Positions 38,098 through 51,709 of a DNA stretch of 64,000 nt are shown in pieces (position 1 is the first letter of the stretch; every line of letters begins with the position of its first letter). This DNA is from Cristatella mucedo. Lineage: Eukaryota; Bryozoa; Phylactolaemata; Cristatellidae. A program made the translations under genes and the position numbers. Location: the NCBI GenBank assembly GCA_009760855.2, contig WPIO01000051.1:304001-368000 (forward strand). Reading direction: 5' to 3'. The notes below the pieces were generated by a model. The model was given only the letters and a program-made list of their open reading frames with translations, ran no database searches and was not told the DNA's origin.

Positions 38098-38208
38098 GCG
38101 TCGTGCATTCGCATCGTGCAGTGGACGATCCTTTATTGGCCACTGCAAGTGGTGGTAATAACCGTAAAGGCTCTTCTGTCGCTATACAAATGAGGCCGTT
38201 CAATCAGC
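38098..38208 (+). mobile_element. SINE A copy 4, tail part
   Basis: Begins in a degenerate B-box region, then GATCCTTTATTGGCCACTGC, GGTAATAACCGTAAAGGCTC, TTCTGTCGCTATACAAATGA and CAATCAGC. The 5' half is not recognisable. It ends about 10 bp before a TATA-like box. Confidence 0.7.
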
Positions 38209-38219
38209 TAACCTGCATT

Positions 38220-38225
38220 TATAAA
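38220..38225 (+). promoter_or_regulatory. TATA-like box
   Basis: TTTATAAAG lies about 325 bp upstream of the ATG at 38545 and immediately after the SINE A tail. A start site near 38250 would fall at the 20-bp palindrome. Confidence 0.4.
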
Positions 38226-38255
38226 GTAGCAGATGGGGTGCTGCTTCCGGGAAGG

Positions 38256-38275
38256 GCCCTCTACCGGTAGAGGGC
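38256..38275. repeat. perfect 20-bp palindrome
   Basis: GCCCTCTACCGGTAGAGGGC is its own reverse complement with no loop. It could be a dimeric factor site or a cruciform-prone site. Confidence 0.9.
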
Positions 38276-38544
38276 GAGGCGGTGGAGAGTGTCCAATGCT
38301 GAGTTCACGGAAACGCTAGCCAGTGCTTTCTACGAAGCGCCGAAACTCGCTCTCGGACCGAGCTGCTTCCACCTTCGAAAGCTACCACCGGAAGCTGCTT
38401 CCACCGCGCCGCCGCGAGTTACAGCAGCCTGGCGCTTTGCTTTATCAGATTAATCGGCGCCGGCGCAATCTAATTCGCTACGCGCCGCGCTCGCCCTACG
38501 CCATAGGATCTCTGGCGAACAGAATCCGGCTGCAGCTGAAGCTC

Positions 38545-39321
38545 ATGGAACCGCAGCAAGTGACCGCGCCCGCCGCACCTGCGGCAGCCTCCGCCGCCAG
38601 GGAATCGCTGCGGCCGCAGTCGCCGCTCTCAGCCGACGCTGCCGCGAAAATGGCTTCGCAGCAGTCGCAGTACCAGTCTGTAGGCGCCGCCATGCATCAC
38701 GCTCTGTCGCGCTACTACGACCTGCAGTGCGCCTATTACAAGGCTCTTCAGCGCGCCGCCCGCTCGCGCGCCGGCTCCGGCAGGTCGCGCGGCGGTGCTG
38801 GCGACCGCAGGCCGCCGAACGGCGCCGACCACTTCGTCGCCGACGGACCCATGATGATGACGCCTGGGCCGTCGGGCCTCGTGGACGTCCAGTGTAGCCT
38901 GTACGAACAGGAGATGCAGCTGCAGCGAGCCGACGCCGCCGTGCGGCTGCTGCATGCGGCGGCGCTCTCTCGTAGGATGCGCTCGTCAACCAGCGGCGGC
39001 GGCGGCGACTCGCGCTCGGAGCGCGATGCCGTCGACGACGACGAGACTCGGCCGTGCAGACCCGGCGGCGGAGGCGGCGGCGCATCGCTGTCCGACGTCG
39101 ACGGCCTCGCCGCCGCCGCCGGGTTCGACCGACTGGCGTCGGCCGGCGCTGCTGGGCGCTCAGCGTTCAAGGAGCGCGCGAGTTCGCGGACGAAGCACGC
39201 CTGGTGCAAGTGCGCTCTCGCCTTTCTCTTCGTGTTCGTCCTGTTCTGCGCCGTCGCTGCCGTCGTGGCGGCAACGCTGCTGCTCGCCCTGGATAAGCGG
39301 TCGACGGGAAGCAGCCGATGA
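38545..39321 (+). CDS. hypothetical tail-anchored membrane protein, 258 residues
   Basis: The frame is open from 38323 but the first ATG is at 38545 (MEPQQVTAP). A 5' exon is possible. The protein has an Ala/Pro-rich start (7-30), a probable helix at about 45-75 (HHALSRYYDLQCAYYKALQR), a Gly/Arg-rich linker, a second probable helix at about 113-145 (SLYEQEMQLQRADAAVRLLH) and an acidic/Gly-rich linker. A strong hydrophobic segment follows at 223-249 (CALAFLFVFVLFCAVAAVV...). Only nine residues (DKRSTGSSR) remain, and Lys/Arg/His precede the segment, so a tail-anchored, N-terminus-cytosolic protein is likely if it is real. A true membrane segment is unusual among random GC-rich frames, which are Arg/Ala-rich. 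I recognise no family. Confidence 0.5.
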   Translation: MEPQQVTAPAAPAAASAARESLRPQSPLSADAAAKMASQQSQYQSVGAAMHHALSRYYDLQCAYYKALQRAARSRAGSGRSRGGAGDRRPPNGADHFVADGPMMMTPGPSGLVDVQCSLYEQEMQLQRADAAVRLLHAAALSRRMRSSTSGGGGDSRSERDAVDDDETRPCRPGGGGGGASLSDVDGLAAAAGFDRLASAGAAGRSAFKERASSRTKHAWCKCALAFLFVFVLFCAVAAVVAATLLLALDKRSTGSSR

Positions 39322-41279
39322 CGCTGCAATGGGTGGAGGAGGGGACGGCGCCGGCGGGGCTGGCTCGGCGCGGAGTCCGGCGCGCGCGCGCGTCTGCCCA
39401 GCGAGGCGTCGCCGGTTGAGTGGCGGAGCGGCTTCGAGCGCTCGACGGCAGGCAAACTGGAGCTGAGCGCTGGATACTCACTGCGCAGTCGCTGCGGAGA
39501 CGCATTTCTGCGCCGCTCCACCGTTTCCTTGTACTCGGCATTCACTTCTCCTCCGTATATCCATCGGCTCGGTACTTCTACCTACTGCGGCGGGCTGCGG
39601 AGCGCGCGAGAGCCACCGGGCCCAAACGGTGCGACGGAGCAGCTGCCCGAGTCTGCGCTTTCAGCTCTGAGCCACGATGGCCACGTGCAGGGCGACGGCT
39701 TCTGACTGGCCGGCCAGCGCGCTTGGGTCGCTCTGCCGCCGAGCGGCAGCCAGCCGCCAGCGGGAAGCCGTCGGCTGCGAGCGATTCCTTTCCGAGCTCT
39801 TGAAGTCGTAGCCTAGCTACGGCCTACTGCAGCCAGCCGGGCGTCGTCGTTGCTCAAGGCGCGAGCCCGCGAGCCATGCGAGCCGCCGAAGCCGCGGCGG
39901 CGGCGGCGGCGGCTGAGAGCTGCAGGCGGACGATCGTGGTGGCTGAGACGCTGGTGGCTGAGACGCTGCCCTGCGCCGCCGCGAGCGTCCGCAGAGTGGA
40001 GCCGAGCTGGAGGCGGTCGGGTTGTCGCTCGGCCGCGGCCGCAGGCGGTAGCTTCTCCCTTCGGGCAAGTCGCGCGCCAGCGATTCTCGACGGCGGCGGC
40101 GGCTCGAGCGCGCTCGCTGCGAATCCGCTCGCCGCGTAGTCAAGAACGCCAAGAATTCGCGCCGGACTGTGCGGCTGGCGCAGAAATTGCCACGGGGCGA
40201 GTTGCTCGCCCCGTCGGCGCTGTAGTAATCGACGACTGGCGTCGGAGGCGAGTCGCTCCCTTGGTGGTCGTTGCCACTCGAGCACTTACCTTCGCACTTA
40301 AGTGTCTCGCAGACGCCGAGAGCAGAGCGCGACGCGGGACGCGTGTAGCAGCTTTTAATAGCCGTGGAGTGCGCTGCTCGCAGACGAGCTGGAATTCAAT
40401 GCGAAATCATGAGGCACATTGAGTGCAATATTCTGTAGCTAAACTGCTACGTCGCATCCGGCGGTGGATGCTGGATGCTACGTCGCATCCGGTGACCGCC
40501 ATCATGCCACTACACAATCCACCGATAAATGAGTCCTCACTCGAATTAGGTCTTAGCAGTCAAGCAGTTTCAATAGTATTTAGTATGTGCGACTCAAGTC
40601 GCCGCTCTGCTGTTGCGGTCGCCTGCCAGCTGCGTTAGCTATGGTTCGTGAATCCTGCTGATAGTCTACCTCACTTGCTGCTGGGATAGGAATGGGCTCA
40701 CTAGCAGACGCAGATGGCCGTAAGCCAGTGCCTTTGTTGTACGTGTACCGAGGATAGGTCGATTTAGGTCGACGCGCCATGCCATCCCACGCAGGTCCTC
40801 CTGGCCAGACACGTATACAAACGCTCCGAACAATCTGGACGTTCTGTTCGAAAACGACCATTCGATAGATGACCGCATGTGGTCTACAGATAGGTCTGCC
40901 GACTTTTGGCTGCTAAAATTGCACGGCAATCAACCTCGGATGGCTTATACGAGGATGCCACAGCCAAGCTGGTCCATGTGTGGTCCGTGCTTTCGGCCTA
41001 CGGAAATTAGTAAAGAAGCTACCTACAATGCTTCCGTAACAGTCAGAAGACCCTGGCACAGTCAGCTTTTGATACCGCGGACGACGCTTTCGCTCGAGAG
41101 TAGGGGCCAAGACATCCAGCGGGTGCACCGCTCCTCTAGGCTGCAACCATTGTCATCTAAAAAACCAGACAGTAAAGCCCATTAAACTTACCAAGTGACT
41201 TTTGGTGTCTGCCCCGGTGAGCAAGAGGCTAGCGCCAGCACCAAGAAAAGAAAGCGTCAGCCTGTTCACCGTCTTCTGG
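39322..41279. other. GC-rich island tail, then ordinary DNA; no gene supported
   Basis: GC-rich to about 40400, with Arg/Ala/Ser-rich frames on both strands that look compositional. A 16-bp direct repeat GCTACGTCGCATCCGG occurs twice near 40450-40490. Confidence 0.5.
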
Positions 41280-41336
41280 ACAGACACACACACACATACA
41301 CACACAGACGCACACAGACATACACGCACAGACACA

Positions 41337-41375
<39 letters not shown>

Positions 41376-41590
41376 ACACACACACACACACACGCGCACA
41401 GACATACACACACAGAGAGACACACACGCACAGACACAGACACACACACGCGCGCGCACACGGACACACACGCATATACACACACAGATACACACACACA
41501 CAGACACACACACACACACACACAGAGACACACACACACACGCACACACGCACACAGAGACACACACACACAGAGACACACACACACACA

Positions 41591-41644
<54 letters not shown>

Positions 41645-41653
41645 CACACACAC
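41280..41653. repeat. long (CA)n microsatellite ending in (TA)n
   Basis: About 350 bp of CA repeat with regular CAGA and CGCA variants, then about 20 bp of TA and a last ACACAC run. Thr-His and Cys-Val frames across it are artefacts. Confidence 0.98.
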
Positions 41654-42464
41654 GGATGCTGAGCTGATTCCAAATGGAAGTCACTTTTGGAACAGGACTC
41701 CCCAAGAGGCGTTCCCTGAGAGGCGTGCTTTTTTTGACTCGGGTGAAAGTCCAGGTTTGACTACACGCGGCGTCGGTGAGGTGTATCGCTAGCGAACCCA
41801 TAGCCTCCGCCCAGTTTATGAATAAGCAGCTCAAGCAGAGGCTGCACAGAATCGCGCTGCGTTTCCAGCTACGAATTTGCCATAGCCGGGTAATCGCATC
41901 GCGCATGCATTTTTGACACTTGCATCCAGATGAGCAGGCCATGCAAATGGATCCTAAAGTCTCAACATAAGTCATCAAATTGAACAAAGAGCACACGATT
42001 CCGGCATTGTGTGAACGAAAAAGGTCGTATTCTTTGTCAAACAGCAACAGTAGTAAGAGTGATATTAATGTGTCTGTATAGGGCCAAGTCCGAACAAATT
42101 CCATTTCTAGACACCTTCCTTATACTGGAAAAAAGGCAAATCCACTTTTGTGGTAAAATAAGCTGCGTCAGTGCACTCTCCTCAAAGCACGAAGAGGATG
42201 ATTCTCATGGTTGGATTCAATGTTGTTGGACGGGGTCTGCGGAAGATACATTTAAAACCATCCCTAAATTTGACTTCTAATGAGATTCTCAGCGCCCAAC
42301 TAGGACATCCTTTCACTAGATTGATAAATTTGCAACGCATTTGTTCGAATACATCTTGCGGAGTAACCTGCCGCTTTAATGCAGGAAAAACTGCCGATTC
42401 GCTGTCATACACAGATTCTGTTAAATACCGTCAGGTTACTCCAATCCCAGCACTGGCTAAGCTA
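41654..42464. other. no gene seen
   Basis: No recognised element or exon. Confidence 0.5.
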
Positions 42465-42720
42465 GCTGAAACTTCTTAACCAGGTCTCCTTTCTCTACAC
42501 CCGCTCGTCTGATGCTGGTCGTTTGGCTGTGCCTCAAACCAACTTCAAAATCTTTGGAGGCCGTGCCGTCAAAGCCGGGGACTCACTACCAACTGACATC
42601 CGGTCAGCTCCTCCTTCGATGCCATTCAAAACGAAAAGTGAAAGTGACCTCTTCTTCACAGCAGTGCTACGGCCTAGCGAGTTGTCCCGTGTGTACAGTG
42701 TGTTTTGATGAAGTAGTGCT
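42465..42720 (+). mobile_element. LINE C-terminal fragment, third type
   Basis: One frame reads RLAVPQTNFKIFGGRAVKAG then DSLPTDIRSAPPSMPFKTKS, with the R-x-FG-x-RA...SLP-x-x-IR...FK layout seen at the C-terminus of L2/CR1-type RTs. It differs from both other LINE families here. Confidence 0.55.
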
Positions 42721-43199
42721 CGTTAGGACAAAATAATTGTCATGGTCCCTATCAGCGGTGCAGCGTGCTTGAATGAGGCTAGAGTCTCTTGGATTACTAT
42801 TATTATTACACAAATTAATTACGATCATTCTGATCGCTGATAATCTGCAACAGCTAGCATTACTTTACGCCCTTGGGTCTGAGCCAGGGATACGGTACGT
42901 GGCATTTCACGAGACAGTTCATGGGTTTGAGTCCAGCGGCAGGCAGTTTTGTATTTCCCACAACAAGCGGGAGCAATAACACACAAAGCTCGTTCGGTGC
43001 TATGAAAAGAAGTTTTTTTCTAATGTTATCCGTAGACGAATTCAAGCAAGCAAACTGCTTCCACGAAGCCTCTGATATAAAGCGATGCAGCCATTTTAAG
43101 TTAATTTGTCGATTGTGGAAGAAACAATGTCTGATCTCAGTATGTTAAACTATGAGGACTGAAAAAACTGACTATGTGCTGCACCGTGTCTTGTGCCTT
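42721..43199. other. no gene seen
   Basis: A 91-codon frame (42873-43148) has no recognised domain. Confidence 0.45.
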
Positions 43200-43590
43200 C
43201 TAGCTGCGTTCTTATGCTGACCCACAAGGCCCGTCACATGCTTGGCTTCACCTAGCAAAACTGCTGCATCAGTTTCAGCTTCCTCGTGCCATCAGGTTCT
43301 CTATGAACAATAATTTAGCTGATCCATTCCTCCGTTTAAAGACTTTTGGTGACACAAGTTTTTGTTCTGCAGGTCCTAGGCTGCACAACTTACTTCCCCA
43401 ACTCTTACTCAATGACACCTACTCTCCAGCTGCCGACTATGGCACATCCTTTCCGGCCATCCTGAGCTGCTATTTGTATACTACTCACTACCTAAACTGC
43501 CCTTCTGACTTAGCTATGCTTCTCACGTTGTCTTTATTGCATGAGATGAAGTCACGAGATAGACAAGCAATCCTTCCGCAATCGTGAAGC
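43200..43590 (+). mobile_element. LINE family 2, C-terminal fragment
   Basis: It encodes DPFLRLKTFGDTSFCSAGPR ... LLPQLLLNDTYSP, aligned with VPFLRLKTVGDRSFRCAGPR ... LLPQFLRNDNYSP of the 53455 copy, including the CYLYTTHYLNC segment. Family 2 differs from the main L2-like family. Confidence 0.8.
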
Positions 43591-46500
43591 AGTAGAGTGC
43601 GAAGCACAGCCATTTCAGTCTATTGCACATCGACGCTGAAACGAGACCCCTCGTCAAGCTCGTACCGAGAGTTGGCAGCAGTCACATTGCTCGTAGTGCA
43701 GGCAGGCACTATTAGCAGTATAATCGCAGAAAAATAGAGCAGCTTTTGCCAGCATCGGATCAACAGGCCGTAATGTCGGGAGTTTGCGAAGTAGCTGTCT
43801 CGAAGCAATTCGCACCACGCACAGGCTCCAAAGCGGCTATTACCGGCTCAGGAAAAATGATCAATTCTTTCTTCTCGACGTCTTTCAAGGTGGAGGAACC
43901 AAAGACCTAGCGCTATAATAAGCCATTTTACCATGCTCTCGCTTAAAATAATAAATTGTCAGAGTTCTACGCATAAAGCTGCAGCAGCAATGGGCTGCAA
44001 CTGTGCTACATTTGTCACCTTAGCGCCCTTGAAGTCGTCTAGATTACCCGAAGTATGTTCGATCCTACAGCCATATTTAGCGAAGTTAGGTTACGGCCTT
44101 GTAGCAATCTTGCTATTTTAAGCAGACTGCTTGTTAGCAATGGCACTTAATTCGGATATTTAACTCTTCTTCAGCTATCTATATTTCTCAGTCTTCAGAG
44201 TAGTCACTGTCTCAAGAACAGTACGATCAAATGCTGACGCATGCTGCTGGACTGCAAATACCGGCTCGCGAACTCTTAGAATGAGCGCTGATCCTGAACT
44301 CGAATACGGTCGAAGAATGCAGGTGCTTAAGTTGCTTGCCAGTGTTTAGGATCTGCGCCAGTTCCTCTAACTTCATAAGGCGATTTCTCTTTCAAATTTT
44401 CAGCAGAGCGAGCAGCTACTTAATTTGTCCAGCACTCAATGCTGCTGCGGTCATTGCACGCCTCTATCTAGCCAGTACCGGAAGCCACTTTTCAGGTGCA
44501 ATTCTCAAAGAATGCTGTCGCGAGCCAACAAACTGGCACCGTGCAGTGTGACTGCTGCGGGTTTCCAGCGACGATCCAGCAATTACCGACACCAAATGGT
44601 ACACACACAAAAAAGAGGTACACGCTCACTACTCGATCTCGTCCTTATGGAGCAAAGATGCAGCGCTCCTGGGCTGAAGCTCTTCGCGTCCTCGAACGCT
44701 GAGCCAGCCACCTGTGCTATGGAGGCGCAGCACTCATGCGTTCGCTCGAGCGGGGGGGGGGGGCTGCGTTCTTGCGCGCGCATCCATTTGGCCCGGGCAG
44801 CAACGAAGATTCAGTACCGGCTCAGCCTGTTGCACAACCTGCCGGAATCGCGTCAGCTAGGGCGGGCAAACAGACCAGCGTGCACAAGCGTGTAGTTCTG
44901 AGTCCAGCGATTGCCAGCGGCTGACCGACGGCCACAGCCCCCCTCCAAGGATTGCCCCATACGACATCAGGTGCAGTCTATCGAAATGTCGGCAGCCAGT
45001 TGTGCTTAAAATGGATGGAAGCCTACCGGTCGACTGACTGGGTCAGCCGACGCGAGCATCTGCTGTGGCAAGTTTCGGCAAGGATTACCGAGTTGGTCAC
45101 ACTTGGTGACACTGGTCCTCATAGCAGGTGCCCAGAGTACTCGGCGAGGAGCTTCGACAACATGCCCGCCGCCGTGCTTCCTCAATGCGGCGCACGAAGT
45201 CCGCACATCCGCAGCGCAGAGTAGTCTATATGCGGCAGCTGTGACGGACGGTTGCACGTATCCACATCCGGTCAGATGGCGTACGTCGTCGTATTCGTTC
45301 GACGCCAGAACCACCCACTCAGCCGCTGCTGCTAAACCGCTGGGCTTAAAGAATCGGGCGCGAAACAAGCGGCTGGCCCGAGCGCCAGGGTGCCCATTAG
45401 TCTGTTTCACGACGCGTGCCGAAATGTCGCCTAGCCCAAGGATCGTGACGTGCCCGGTTCCTAGTGGTCAAGTTTTCTTTTTGGAGTTTCGGCCGTTACA
45501 ACCTGGTGGCTTATCCAGCCGCCCGCCTTCCCGGCGCTCCGGCCCTCACGCTTCCGTATCGATAATTGACCCAGCGCGGCGGATGGCCATTTAGCGAAAG
45601 CCGTCGCGTCGGCTCCATCTGAAATCTGACGACTGCAGACAGAGAAGACTGCACCCCGGGGGCACGCGGAGCTCACGTGAGCGGCAGACGGCGGCGGCGG
45701 CGGAAGGCAGTTCGCGGCCGCTGCCGCTCTCGACGGCCACGACGACCGACGGTCGCCGCCGCCGTCTGCCCAGTCGCGTCTGGCCGCACGAGTTGCTCAG
45801 CCTGGCAGAGCAGCTCGAATCGTTCGGCGAGCGCGGCCGAAAGGAGGCGAAGAACTCGAATGTCTGTCCGTCAGCGACCGGTCGCCCGTCCCGCTCTCGG
45901 AAGACTGCAGGAGGCTGCGCCGCCGCGCACGCGCCGCCCAGGGATGCGGAGAACTCGCGATGGCGGGCGCGGGCGCCGCGACCTCTGGACGCGACCTTCG
46001 GCGATGCGGCGGCGGCGGCTGCTGAGAGCCTCGCGAGGGCGGCACCGCCGCGCGTCTCTGCGCGTCGACCGGTTCTAATTCCATTTCCGGCCCGCAGTAA
46101 ACTCTGCGGGGCACCACATGGCGTTCGCCGCTCTCGCGGCGCCAGCAGCCAATAAACGCGCAATTTCGCAGAACCCTGGGCACCCAGCGGCTAATCGCCG
46201 GGCGCGCGCCGCTCCGGCGGACGCGGCTCGAACGCGAGGGCTTCGCCGAGCCAAGACGTCGGCCGGCAGTAATTGCCCGCCGAAGGCCATTCAAAGGTCG
46301 CATACGTCCAGCGCTTCTTCTCGTATTCAAACATTGGCCATTGACATGGCGGTGTTTTCTAAATAAAAATCATCACCGATTAGGTATTCGTGATTGCATT
46401 TCGCGAATTATGCCTGCTAGAAAAGATAGCGTGACAATCTACGGCCTAGGCAGCATACAAGTCGAAGCCATGAAATTCAGCAGTCAAGGCTGCGCCTTGG

Positions 46501-46877
46501 CGCGTGAGCCGAGCTGCTCTCTGGGCTCAGCCGTTAGCTCAGAGTTAGCCTGTGTCACCATTCGGTGCTGTCGAGTAGAACTCTCCACGCCATGGACGCG
46601 GACTTGTTATCTCAAGGTGAAGACGCTCTTTGTTGTTGCTACCGCGTTTTTCGCTACTGTCGGCGCAATACCGGCGTGCATTTGATGCTGCAGCCTCAAG
46701 TCATTGGCCGCGACTCCGAGGCTCCGCCGGCATCGGCGGCGTGTGGCTGACTAGCACCGTTACGAGCGCTGCGCTTACCGCTTACCGCCCTGTTCCGACG
46801 CGGAAGCTTCTACATCCCGTGTGTAGCAGCTCCGACAGCGGCGCACGTACTTCCGGGAGGCAAGCTTATCCGCGATT
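43591..46877. other. no gene supported; includes GC-rich stretch 45100-46340
   Basis: The first half is ordinary DNA. The second is CpG-rich with overlapping Arg/Ala-rich frames on both strands. A plus-strand frame open from 45595 contains HELLSLAEQLESFGERGRKE (ending near 45845), which looks more protein-like, but it has no ATG and no recognised family. A G13 run lies near 44751. Confidence 0.4.
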
Positions 46878-47115
46878 CGTCCTTCATGTGCTTATGCACG
46901 CTGACACTGTGCATGCTTTCACTAATCACATTTGCATGCTACCCTGTGCATGTCGCCCCTAACCATGTTATTCATGCTGTTTATCAAGCATGATATTACT
47001 CACCATTCAATCGCGTTTCCCTTTGCAGCAAATGTAAAGCGCCTAGAAAGAGATTGAGTTCTCTGAGAGTGCTTTATCAAGTGCATTATTATAATAATAA
47101 CTATTATTATTAGTA
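46878..47115 (+). mobile_element. L2-like LINE 3' UTR and tail
   Basis: Plus-strand 3' UTR (GCATG-rich, CATGATATTACTCACCATTC), then the terminal segment GCAAATGTAAAGCGCCTAGA, AAGAGATTGAGTTCTCTGAG and a (TTA)n-like tail. Useful as the plus-strand reference for the SINE B tail comparison. Confidence 0.85.
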
Positions 47116-49009
<1,894 letters not shown>

Positions 49010-49172
49010 CCCTGGTACGGTCCAGGCTGCTCGCCTTCGATTAAGGTCAAGGTTTGCTGACTCAGGTCGTGGTCTCGAGCTCTGTGGGATATATGAAGAG
49101 TCTAAAGAGAGATTAATTTCTCTTAGGAGCACTACACAAATAAATTATATATATGCATATATATATATATAT
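49010..49172 (+). mobile_element. SINE B copy 4 with microsatellite tail
   Basis: CCTGGTACGGTCCAGGCTGC, CGATTAAGGTCAAGG, a B-box-like segment, then GAGTCTAAAGAGAGATTAAT and TTCTCTTAGGAGCACTACAC. It ends in a TATATATGCATATA microsatellite. Confidence 0.65.
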
Positions 49173-49628
49173 CTAACATTATTAAGAAGTAGTTGTTGCT
49201 ATGAGGTCCAGCAAAGTCAAAGTGAATTCTTTGCCGAGTTTCGCTGCGTCACTCCACTTATGCGAGGCGGCTGGCAGTTAATGACTGACACGGTGACAAT
49301 TTTGAAAGCCCCGGCACACAGACTCCATGTCGCAGTCTAGGCCGGGCCCAAATTTCATGCAGTAGCTTTCATTATAATTATGTCTAGATGGTCGTTGTGA
49401 ACCTCTTGCCAGGGCTGCCCTCTGAGGAAAGTGGGCGTGACTAACTTCGTGCCCTGCATGAGACATCCATCATGTTCTGGCAGCTTCTGCGTGCAGTCGT
49501 AATATGGTATCGTGGCAGGGGAGGAAATTCTGGTCGTCCAGCCCCCATCGTTATGTCACAAGCCGCAGTCATCGGCGGGTCACTTCCTAGCTGCCTTAAC
49601 AGTTTGCATAACAAAATTAAAGAAAACC
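49173..49628. other. no gene seen
   Basis: Nothing recognised. Confidence 0.5.
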
Positions 49629-49785
49629 ATAATTAATTTGCATTGAGCCCTAAGATAACTTGGCCTCTATTCAGGCGCTTCACATATGCAATGAGGCTTG
49701 AGCCCACGACCTAGGTCATAAAATACATTCACCTTGACCTTTGTTGGGATGAGCACCTTAGTCACTTTGCCAAACCAGTGCGTGC
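49629..49785 (-). mobile_element. SINE B copy 5, long subfamily
   Basis: Minus strand: GTGACTAAGGTGCTCATCCC, the extra AGGTCAAGGTGAATGTATTT block, GGGCTCAAGCC, then GAAGCGCCTGAATAGAGGCC and the shared tail. Confidence 0.75.
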
Positions 49786-50480
49786 ATAGTCACAGGAAGC
49801 ACATCAAAATTCTTATCGTGGTATAAAGTGATTTTAAGACAGTGGCGCTCATTACATGGCAGCAATAGTCGCGATGTGGCATCTGTCAGTATCGTCCGAC
49901 CGCTTGCGTTCGAAACGATATGCCGCTTGTACTGCAGCCCTATGCTGTGCACGTGCAGCAGCAATTGGCTTAATGCCTACATCGACGCCAAGGATACTGG
50001 TGAGTAAGCGGTAATTGATATATTGCAGAAACTTCTCAGCTTACAAATAAAAGTGGAAATGAGTCATACCGAGAAAATGCCTTTTCAATTTGCGAATAGT
50101 TTGGCTTGTGGACAGCTGAAAGGAATTTCAAAGGCGATGGGTCATTCCTAAGTATAAGCTAATCGATGGGACGAAGCAGCACCCTATTTATAGGATGACG
50201 TATTACAACCCAACTGGAGTCTCTCTTTGGTGTTGCATGCTGCCAGCACGCTTTTTGAGCTAACCATGCCCTTAGCAGTTACAAATTCGTGATGGAATAC
50301 AACATTTTAAAGACACCTACTTATTGCTTTCGGAGCAGTACAAGAGAGGCAATGCCTGTGCCGAATTAGGTAAGCCTTTATTGGGATTACTGCACAATCC
50401 CAATAAATGACCTGACGTCACTGACACGTGGACGTGACCATAGGTCATTTTCTATAGCCTCCACTTGTTCTTAATAAAAA
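49786..50480. other. no gene seen
   Basis: Nothing recognised. Confidence 0.5.
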
Positions 50481-51210
50481 TACTAAACTGACAAATGTAT
50501 AGCCATCTTGAGATCTAAATCTCTGTCTAGGCACTCTTCCTATGCTGTAAAGGAAGCATGTCAATATGCTTAATGAGAACATGCAATGCGTCAGCACGCC
50601 TATGCCCACAAAGACCCGTCAACGCGTACCCAGCAAAAAGGTTCGAGGAACCGGTATGTTTTTAGCTTTCGCTTAAATATCGTCGAGTCAGGAGATGTCG
50701 TGACATCATTTGGGGGAACATTCAAAGCTTTAAGAGCATGCGAACTAAATGCATTGTCTCGAAAAGATTTTAGATTGGCTTGAGGCACAGTTTAACAACT
50801 TGACTTAGTGGCGTGGGTTGCACAATGTCTGGCCTGATTGGGAAGTACTTTGGATATGTAGCCCGGAATAAGAGAAAGAAGTGACCTAAACGTGAGTTAC
50901 AAAATCTTAAAGTTAATACGCTGCTTGATGAGGAGCCAATGCTGGTTGGTGAGAAGTGGTGTAGTGGGGCAATTGCATTTTTTATCATAGAAATGTAACG
51001 CCGAAGGCTCGGCGGGGTAAGCTTGACCTGCCGCTTACCTAGCGGCGTAGCCTATCGCCTAATGCCGTTCGGTGCGCGCCTACGCGCAATAAGCTGGCCG
51101 CCACGAAACGAGCGTTTCTGGCGCTGGCCTGCTTACCTTTACTAAAGGGGGTCGTGAGTCCGCGGCGTGAATTGGAAAGCGAGACACACAAATTGGCGAT
51201 TTTACTGAAC

Positions 51211-51216
51211 TTTATT
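51211..51216 (-). terminator. AATAAA inside the LTR-like element
   Basis: Minus-strand AATAAAG is followed 25-40 bases later by TTTGTGTGTCTC, a typical GT-rich downstream element. Confidence 0.5.
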
Positions 51217-51701
51217 CGCAAGCGCACAAAGTCGCTGCGCGTCTAGTTCAGCTTTATCTCCACACTCCTCGCACGTTCTCAGCTACACCAACACTCTTGC
51301 TGAGGGAATACTCCTCCACACTAAGCGCGACCCGGACCCTAAACCCTAACCGGTGAACTAGGAATTCGTTCCCACCTGTGCCGAGGGAATACCCCAAACA
51401 CGCCAACTACGTCTAGCTTGCACCGGCAAATCCCTATGCCGAGACCACGTGCTAGCGCGCACACACATAACACGAAAGAAACACAAAATGCCAGCTCGGG
51501 CGCGATACGACCGTATTCGGTGGAGTCCACCGAATCCTCCTAGCGCGCTGTCTCGTCCTGTTCCGTCAATCGCTGGCGAACAGCCCGCCCTCCTCCCTCG
51601 CTTCCAGAGAAAACGAGTCCGACGGCGGAGCCGGACCAAAGACAGAAGACCACAGACAAAAAGACACGAGGCCAATAGCCAGAGCGAGCGTCGCTCGACT
51701 C

Positions 51702-51709
51702 TTAAATAC
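51702..51709 (-). promoter_or_regulatory. TATA-like box of the LTR-like element
   Basis: Minus-strand TATTTAAG lies about 400 bp from the element's 5' end and upstream of the AATAAA, as expected for a U3 promoter. Confidence 0.5.

Noticed and set aside
51337-51351. Telomere-like CCCTAAACCCTAACC
   Set aside because: Only two imperfect units inside the LTR-like element; no array.
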